From Adiantum capillus-veneris (taxonomy: Eukaryota; Streptophyta; Polypodiopsida; Polypodiales; Pteridaceae), in assembly GCA_014529385.2 (NCBI GenBank), contig CM043968.1, positions 124,393,518 through 124,457,517 on the forward strand: DNA of 64,000 nucleotides, given 5' to 3'. Shown piece by piece: positions 39,301 to 48,073 of this stretch; the stretch's first letter is position 1; every line of letters begins with the position of its first letter. The notes beneath the pieces were generated by a model. The model was not told the origin of the DNA. It saw only the letters and a program-made list of their open reading frames with translations, and ran no database searches. Position numbers and translations under genes: made by a program.

Positions 39301-42300
39301 CTGTATATCTCATCCATGTACACGGAATCCGTCTCCCTCATGAAGATATACCGAGTATGCATGGAGACCACTCCTAGTGGAGCTGTACTGAACCAAAACG
39401 TGAGAGTAGAAGACAAGATAGCATGATCAATTGCTACTCCAACTGGCCTGGTGCCCACCATGAAATCGTGAAAGGATGGAATGAGACATGACTCAGCCAT
39501 AAGATAATCCACTATGCTAGCCCCATCTTGATGTAGAAAACATGTGAAACCTCCCAATGTAGGAAATCTCTGGAGACCATTCAAAATGGCCAATCCATGT
39601 GCAGTCCCCATATCTATCAAGTATCTGCCATACTCAATCCTGTGATAGTCTGGAGAAGCCCATCTCTATAGCATCAAGCTCCCTAAGGATCTCCTCTGAA
39701 GTATCATAGAATATTGTCTGATGATGGGCAGTTCTAGCATTGAAATCCCCAACTTTGATAATGTCGCCATCCCTGGAAAACTCCCATATGTCATCATCCA
39801 AAATAGAAAACGGGGATTGTCCTCTAGGTGGTGTATATACTGACGTACTAGGAGGGAAATAGCAAATAGCAATGTAGAGATATTTGCTTGTCTCTGCCTT
39901 CAGTCTCCCCCACATGTACCTAGCCTGCTCATCCTTGCATGCTATATGTATCAATGGTTGTAGCTCCTCCATCAATAAAATTGTCACCCCCCCTGAGCCA
40001 CGTCCTAGATGCTTTGATCGGATCTCCTATCTGCAAGCTGTCTCCCATCTATATCCGCTCACCTATGGCATGGACTACCCAGGAGCTTGATGTGTCTCGA
40101 AATAGAAAATGATGTCCCTCCCAATGAAGCTATCCTCAAAGGCACCTACATCAAGGCGTAGAGATCCCACCTTTAATTTAGTCCATAGGTCACGCACCGT
40201 CGTGTGAAGCGTCGCTCCATTATCACGACCCTCCCATCTCTATAAAAAGCAATCTTCCCTTTTTTCCTTGCCACTCTAAATTCTGGCATTACCTCCTTCA
40301 TAAGAGCAATCTGCGAGAGTGTGAGGTTGTCCATAAGAAAAATACCAATCTTCTTAAGAGTGGGTCTTTTCTTCAAAAAGTCCTTTGCTTCCAGAGAGGG
40401 GAAGGACCTTGGAGAGGTGCGCTCACAAAGTGCACTCGAAGAAGGGGAGCTCCAACCATCGGTACTGGAAGAGCTCAACACCATAAAAGAGCAAGTGCAG
40501 GTCATCAAAGAAGGGGAGAAGCAAAATAAAGAAATGACGGACTTCTTGGGTGGACGTAATTACAAAAACTAAAAGAAAGCGGATAAGGCCGAGAAATGGA
40601 TTACCGACCTCAAAGCCAAGATAACGTTGAGGAAGAGGTCAATGAACTCATGTTTATGATGGGGGTTATTGCGCCAGTGCATACAAAGGCTTGGCAAGCA
40701 GGTAACAAGAAAAGTGAAAGCAAGGGGGAAACTTCCAAGAAAAGAGCGCTTATCCTCCGCTTGGGATCGCATTGGGCTGTTCACTTGAGATGCTATAACT
40801 TTAACATTTGCCCCCTTGCATATATCGAATTTTTTATGATTCTAGCCATTGACCTTTGTAATTGCCTATGGGCGTCTCATGTAACTGCTTTTACTTGCCC
40901 TTGGGGTCCGCACCATTTTGGGCGCACCAAGGGGTCAAGTAATAGAATGTCAGCTACGATTTTCTTCCAAAAAAAATGATCTTCTCTAATGAGCTGGTAT
41001 TATAGCTTGTTCCATGAAATGCTCATGGATTGCATTTCTTTCTTGTAGACACTTAGTTCTTGAATTTATTTATTTTCCGAGAAAAAGATCCTTCTATAAG
41101 TTAATGAAACTGCCCATGGGGCTACAAACCCCTCTACAAGAGAGGGCTACAACAATCATGATGGGGAGACTCTCCCAATGAAAAAACAGCATATGTACAA
41201 TGAGGCTAAATCAAGATATGGGAGGAGGGAAAAGCCACACAGGTGGACGGTAATGCCATCTGAGTACACCCTGGACCATGATGAAGAAAGGCCCGGGACG
41301 CCAGAGTCGAAAGAAAGCCTCTCTGCGCTCCCACATGCAATCGGAGCTTCCCTAGAGTCTCTCGAGCTGTCCTCTGAGAGTATGGATCAGCTCTAGCCAA
41401 AGATCCCGAACAGTCTCTGCTGGTGGTACGGGGCGAGCCTCGAAAATGCGGAAGCAATGGGCCCGCCAGATGAACCAGAGTGTCAAGCCACTGATGAACT
41501 CCCAGCACTCCTCTCTCTCACTGCACCACTCCTGTGGAGTAAGCTCTGTGACAGGTTGGAGTGTAGGTCGACCCCCCTGCATCACTATCATCCTCCTGGT
41601 GGAAGATAGCTCAAACTGAAGTGCCGGGCCCGTGAGGGTGGACCAAGCAGCTGCCCCCCAAGTGTATTGCCGAGGTGTGGAAAGAGCTAGCATCAACCAA
41701 AGAACACGAAGCCACACCTACTGTGCCAAAGGACAGTCCCAAAGACAGTGACGCTGACTCTCCACAAGATGGTCACAAGCTGCACATGCGGCCGAGAGAC
41801 CACTATGTACAAGCCAGCTCCCAACTGTTGTAGCTCTGTGTGCGACCAGCCACTGGAACAAAGTGACTCCTCTCGGCTGTCTGGAGTCCCACAACCTCTC
41901 CCCAAAAGCTGCCAAGAACTCAGCTGTGAGACCCTCCTCCTGCCAATGAGGTGCTGCAGCACGGCGAGCCTCTCTGTGTGCTGCCAGTATGTGACGTCCC
42001 AATTGAACAGTGTACTGAAAGAAAGGGACACCTGGGTGGTCTGAAGAGGAGAAAGGGTCCCTCCAAAGCCACTCTCCAGGATCCCATTGTACTTGTGCCA
42101 ATGGACAGCTCTCCCAAGCCCACAGTCTCCAACGTCCAGTCTCAAGAGCTGCTGGGTCGGGATCGATGACACAAGTCCTCCCACAAATGCCCACCACTCG
42201 GATCCTCTGAAAACAACACTTTGCCACCTACGGGGCCTCTACTGCAACTCGGTGTAAGCGTCCCTCACCCTGTAGTTCGAAAAACAAGGAAGGTACAGTC

Positions 42301-45300
42301 TCTAAGCAAGCCCGTACTGAGATGAGAACCTCCAGTCGCGTGAAGGCTCCCATCCACCTGGGCGCTGCTGACTCGAGAGGTGTGAGCCACTCAGCTGGTA
42401 CTGCCTCTGAGATGTCCTGACACATGCTCTGCACCCCTCTCATGCCATGTAGCTGGAAGCCCTGGAGCTCCTCTGACAAGCCTGGAAACTGTAACCAGTC
42501 ACCTAAAGAGCGTGCTGGACCCTCTGCCCTGGGACCCCAGGAAACATGAGACCGACTACCAACCAAGTGGCCTCTCTGAGTGCTAACCATGGGGTTCCAA
42601 ACAACGGGCTGTCTCAGGCGCTCCTCCGTGCAAGGGCTAACGCTGCTCCAGGCCTCGCCACAGTTGCTCCCAAGATCGGAGCAAACTCACAGCGAAGCGG
42701 TCCTCCAGTCTCCTGCTCAAAGCCAACTCTACGCATCTCTGTGAAAATCCATCTGGTCGAAGGCCGCCAGGGGCCTCCAGCCTGAGGCTTGGTTCTTGAA
42801 TTGTATAAGTTGTTTCATAGTCTTTGCAATATCTAGGTGCAGTAGCAGAATCAGCAACAGCGGGCTTAAAATTTCCTAGAGACTTGTACATTTATCAGGC
42901 TAGCAGCGAAAGGTATGGAGTGGCATTTCTCGCCACCTAATTAATTCATAACCCACTCTTCCTATTAGCCACCTTATGCATATTTCTGTCTTGTACCGTA
43001 CCTTAGATCTTTATACCACTTTTAGAACCATATTGCCCCTTTATATCAAGACTTGTTTTCCCCTAAACAAAACCCAAGAGAGACAGATTAGGCAGCATGC
43101 ATGTCTTCAAGGTGACAGTTGACACACGACAAATATCTGACGCCCTTAATAATGACAGAGATCTTCCACAAACGTCCAAACAAGGAAATCTGGGGAGATT
43201 ATAGAACCCACCTGCAACCTCGAAATCCTAGCATAGGATTGACTTCTGATAGCTTCTCAACACGAGCAAAAACATCCTCTTCATCAGCCCCTGTATCTTT
43301 GGCTAGCTCGGTGACTATCTCCTCTAAGTCACCGTCAGGAAGGAATTCATGCAGAGGTGGGTCTAGCAAGCGAATGGTCACAGGAAGTCCTGTTGAAGTG
43401 GGAATAAAAAGGAGTAAATGCAGGTATACAGCATCCTACGATCACATAATTGTAATACTCATGGATTACCATCCATGGCCCGAAATATGCCTTCAAAATC
43501 AGAGCGCTGGTATGGCAGTAGTTTGTCAAGAGCTATTTTTCTCTGCTCTATGTCTGGTGCCATAATCATCTGCCTCACAGCTTTAATGCGCTCATCTGAT
43601 GCAAAGAACTGAAAACATGTGAAGTTGCAAAAAAAATTCTGAGCAGTTAAAACTTATGTGTACATTTTTGAAATTTTATATGTTGACTCACCATATGCTC
43701 TGTTCTGCAGAGCCCAATACCTTCTGCACCATTGTTCCTAGCACTTATGGCATCCTCTGGTGTGTCAGCATTTGCCATAACCTTAAAGAAATACCATGAA
43801 AACAGACAGTTCACCAAGCCAAAACTCACAAGCAGCTGCCCTTGATCACAATAAATGCCTGAAGAACATGGAAGTATGGAAGTAAGTAGAGGTAACCTTA
43901 AGTTTCCGGAACTCATCCACCCAAGCCATTAGCGTTCCTAGATCTCCGCTCATAGCAGGTTGAGCCATAGGTTGTTTCCCCAATATAACTTCCCCAGTGT
44001 TACCATTTAAAGAGATCCAATCTCCTTCCTTCAAGACCGTGTCCCCAACCGTCAATGTCTGTATGAGGAGAACAACTAAATTTTTTCAGTATAATTGAAT
44101 TTCCATGAAATAAAACAATTCCTCTGAAGACTTCTCATTCCTCCAGTCCAGTGCTTGAAAATAACTTTTTTTTCAAAAACTTGGAAAACCTACACATGAG
44201 AAATTTTAGAGGTAAAATGACTTTATTTCAAGGTTTTTACACTAAATTTCTCTCAAGTTGTAGACAGGACTACACTGCTCCAGTCAAGGCTTAACATAAA
44301 ATTATAATTTCTTTGCACATTCCTTAAGAATCATTTCAATAAACTGAAAACGTTTTCCAAAACATTCAGTTTTCCAAAGCAGGCTCAAGATATAAATTTC
44401 ACAAGTCTTCTTGGATCATGCCCAAAGTAATGAGGTTTTATAGGTTCCATGTGGAACTAGTGTGATCCTTCACCAGGTTAGTGTCAAGTGACCACTAGAG
44501 AAGGCAAACTCTAAATGAATATCTTTATGAGTTCATAATTAGCAACCGATTCAGTATCGGTTGCCAATTGTGACGAAGTATGCCATGTCAATAAGCCACC
44601 CAAAAGGCAATGCCCAGCTGGCATTAGAGAGTCTACCTTGTTGGCATCATTCACACGAATGTCTGAACAACCAGACACGCAACATTTTCCCCAACCACGT
44701 GCAACAACAGCTGCATGTGAAGTCATGCCTCCTCTTGCAGTCAGGATACCAGCTGCAGCATGCATACCCCCAACATCTTCAGGGCTGGTTTCAGTTCTGA
44801 CCTACATTGAGATAACAGAGAAGAAGCCAGATTAGGTATATGCTGAACCTCTGAAGATGATAGGTGACACAGAGAGAGAGAGCAGCTTGCCAGTATGACT
44901 TGTTTTCCCTGCGTGTGAGCAGCTTCTGCATCTTCGGCACTGAATACAATCTGACCCACTGCCGCCCCAGGAGAGGCTGGCAAGCCCGTGGCAATAACAC
45001 TTGATTTGTAAGTTGAAGGATCCTCAAACTGCATAAAAGAGAAGAAACAGAAAAGAGAAGACGAAGTCAAATAGGCATAGTTCGACCATGAAAGCAAGAG
45101 AATAAGCAGATAAGAGAAAATGATTAGCATACGTTTACACCAGTAAGGCATGTAGATTTAGATGAATGTTAAAGCACCAGAATTTACCTGTGGGTGCAGA
45201 AGCTGATCCAAATGCCCAGGCTCCACCATGTTTATAGCAGTCCTAGAGTCAACAAGCCCTTCTTTAACAACATCAACAGCAATTTTTATAGCACCTGCAC

Positions 45301-48024
45301 CAGTTCTTTTTCCAGAGCGGCATTGCAGCATCCAAAGCCGATTTTTCTGAACTGTAAATTCAATATCCTGCAGTAGTATCCCAGATCAGTTATTGCAGGC
45401 TTCTGTTTAACAATCTACGTGTTGAGCCCGTGGGGGCTCTAGCATCTAGGCTCTCTGATGAAACAATGGGGCACCTATGTTCGCTTGGAGTGTTTGCATT
45501 ACTAGGGTTCTTGCCCTTGAATGCTCGAGTGCTTCCTCCTCCTTGGGTGGATCACCCAAGAAGATGAATCCCTGCGAGAGCTCTCAACTGTCCAGCATGC
45601 TTCCATGGTGGTGGTAATGGGGGGATTCCCGTTTGCTTGTCTGCAACTTTTCCCTTGCAGTTTTGAGGCCCTTGCTTGACCATGATACATGGCTAACATT
45701 TGGAAGGGGAGATATACCCAACCCAACCCAACTGAGTGAGCACTTTGGTCTATACACAAGAACATATAAATCTCTACAATAGATGGCTAGGAAGTGTCAG
45801 TGACCAACGCTTCTCGTAAAATCTAAAAGCATCCACCTCACATACACCCCCCCGGCCCCCAAAACACAAAAGCTGTATCACTAAAGAGACTAATGGCCTC
45901 ATACACATTTTCAATTCTCACTCAACACAAAGGACTTGCAAAGAATAAACTGTAAAAAGTCACATCTTTCTCAATGTCAAGCACTCTTATTGCTTGGGAC
46001 CGCAAGGTGACTCGAAAGCTTACCATCATATCTTTGTAGTGCTTCTCTAGGATTTCACAATTTTCAACAAGCTCCCTGTAAGCTTCAGGCATGGACTTTT
46101 TCATAGTATCAAGATCCTCAGGCGTGCGAATACCAGCAACTACATCTTCACCCTAAAAAAACATGCCACCAACCGGTACAAACCATGAGCAACAGTGGTA
46201 CTAGTAGCGACTAGAGATATTACCACCATTCTTTGAGACATGAAAAAACCTAGAATTGTATTTTAACATTGATTACCAAGAGACAGATCAAGAATTTCAC
46301 CTGCGCATTTATGAGAAACTCTCCATACAACTTTTTCTCCCCTGTACTTGGATTCCTTGTGAAGAGAACCCCAGTTCCAGAAGTGGGCCCCATGTTTCCA
46401 AACACCATCGTCTGCACATTTACAGCTGTTCCCTTGAGGCCTGTAATTTGATTGATACTGCGATACTTGATTGCCCTTGGACTATTCCATGACTCAAAGA
46501 CAGCAATAACAGCAAGACGAAGCTGCTCCTCAGGATCTTCAAGGCCCAGAAAACTTGTACTAGTCATTGTCTCAAAAAGTTTTGAAATGGAGCAAGGTGG
46601 CAATAATAAAAATCGTACCAGCAGGAAATTGCTTCCCTGTTGCCTTCGTGTAAACTGCCTTGTAACTCTCTACCAGATCTTTCAAATCATTTGTTGTAAG
46701 ATCTGTGTCTTGAGCTACACCTCTTTGATCCTTTAGACTTTCCAGCTCATGCTCAAATAGCAAATGTGGGATGCCCATCACCTTCATTTTACAACGAAGC
46801 CAAAGAATTAGTAACCAAAAAAACAGGAGCAGAGTGGATAGGCAGTGGTGATGCTTTATTTGCTGTGGTGCGTCTTTGGCCTTGGAGCTGCGGAGATTGA
46901 TAGTGAAATTCTCTGATGGAGTTTTCGGCTTCTGCATCAAAGATTAGGAGGCCTGTTTCTGCTTCAGCTCTCTGCTACAGTTTTCCTATCTTCCCGTGTC
47001 TCCAGTTTATGATGTATGACCCATCTTTTGTAACTCTGTATCACTGGTAGTTTTTCCCCTATGGTTTGTTGTAACTGTTAAATTTCAAGGTTCTTTCACT
47101 AAAAGTTCCGTTTACTTGTCGCCTATGGGCTGATGTGATACCTATGGGTTTTGTAACTTGTTTACCTTATACAAAGGGTCAAGCGCTTCTTTTCTTGCAA
47201 AACAAAAAAGGGAGCATTGGTGCTCATCCATCAAGATCTGAGTGCAATTTGGCAGTGAGTACCAAACCCCCCTTCACGTACAGTATCTCATGAAAAATTC
47301 TCAAGAAAACTCACTTGTTACAGTATGTTGGACCAGAAACATCAGGTAAAAAGCAAAACAGTATTCTCCATGTACATTAGAGTCCAAACAGTGAACGTGC
47401 TCTCAAAGCACGTAAAAAGTAATGCTTTAACTGAACTTTCCGTACGCATGTAAGCAATCAAACATCACAAGAAATTTTCAGATTTGGAGCTCACCACATC
47501 TCCAAACATGTCCAAGAAGCGACGATAAGAATCATAAGCAAACCGCTCCCCACTTCTGGCAGCAAGCCCGACCACCACATCATCATTCAGTCCAAGGTTT
47601 AGCACAGTGTCCATCATGCCAGGCATCGAAATCTGTTACCATAGAAATCACACTCAACCCCAAAGCTTTTTCCTGTCTCTGCTAAGAACACAATCTGAAT
47701 AACGAAGGCTGCAGCTTACAATGCTTTAAAAGAGCCTGCAAGCAAAAAATCCGTAAAAACCATAACACATACTGCTGCTCCAGATCGTACGGATACAAGA
47801 AGTGGCTTGGATGGGTCCCCAAGGTTTGCCTGCATATCTTCCTCCACAATCCGAAGTGCATCCCGAACTTCCTCCCACAGACCATTAGGAAACTTCTTGC
47901 CATTGTTCTCATACTCCTGGCAAGTCTCTGTGGTGATCGTCAAACCTGGTGGTACTGACAAGCCAATACTAGACATCTCTGCGAGATTTGCTCCTTTACC
48001 TCCCAGCTACAAAGTAGAATTAAT

Positions 48025-48073
<49 letters not shown>

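Larger units (their letters stand above)
18556..43211 (-). other. PPDK intron 14, 24,656 bp, filled with retrotransposons
   Basis: Bounded by GTGGGT at 43211 and CTGCAG ending at 18556, joining FRGC-R-LGISY in phase. Inside are LINE copies in both orientations, a Ty3/gypsy remnant, gag-like and LINE ORF1-like fragments, and a second LINE type, listed separately. The other PPDK introns run from under 100 bp to 2.9 kb, so this one is an outlier. Confidence 0.93.

Noticed and set aside
46537-46618. Reading through the short intron between PPDK exons 5 and 6
   Set aside because: The open frame would add residues not found in the family. Using the acceptor at 46537 restores the conserved FPADPEEQL junction in phase.
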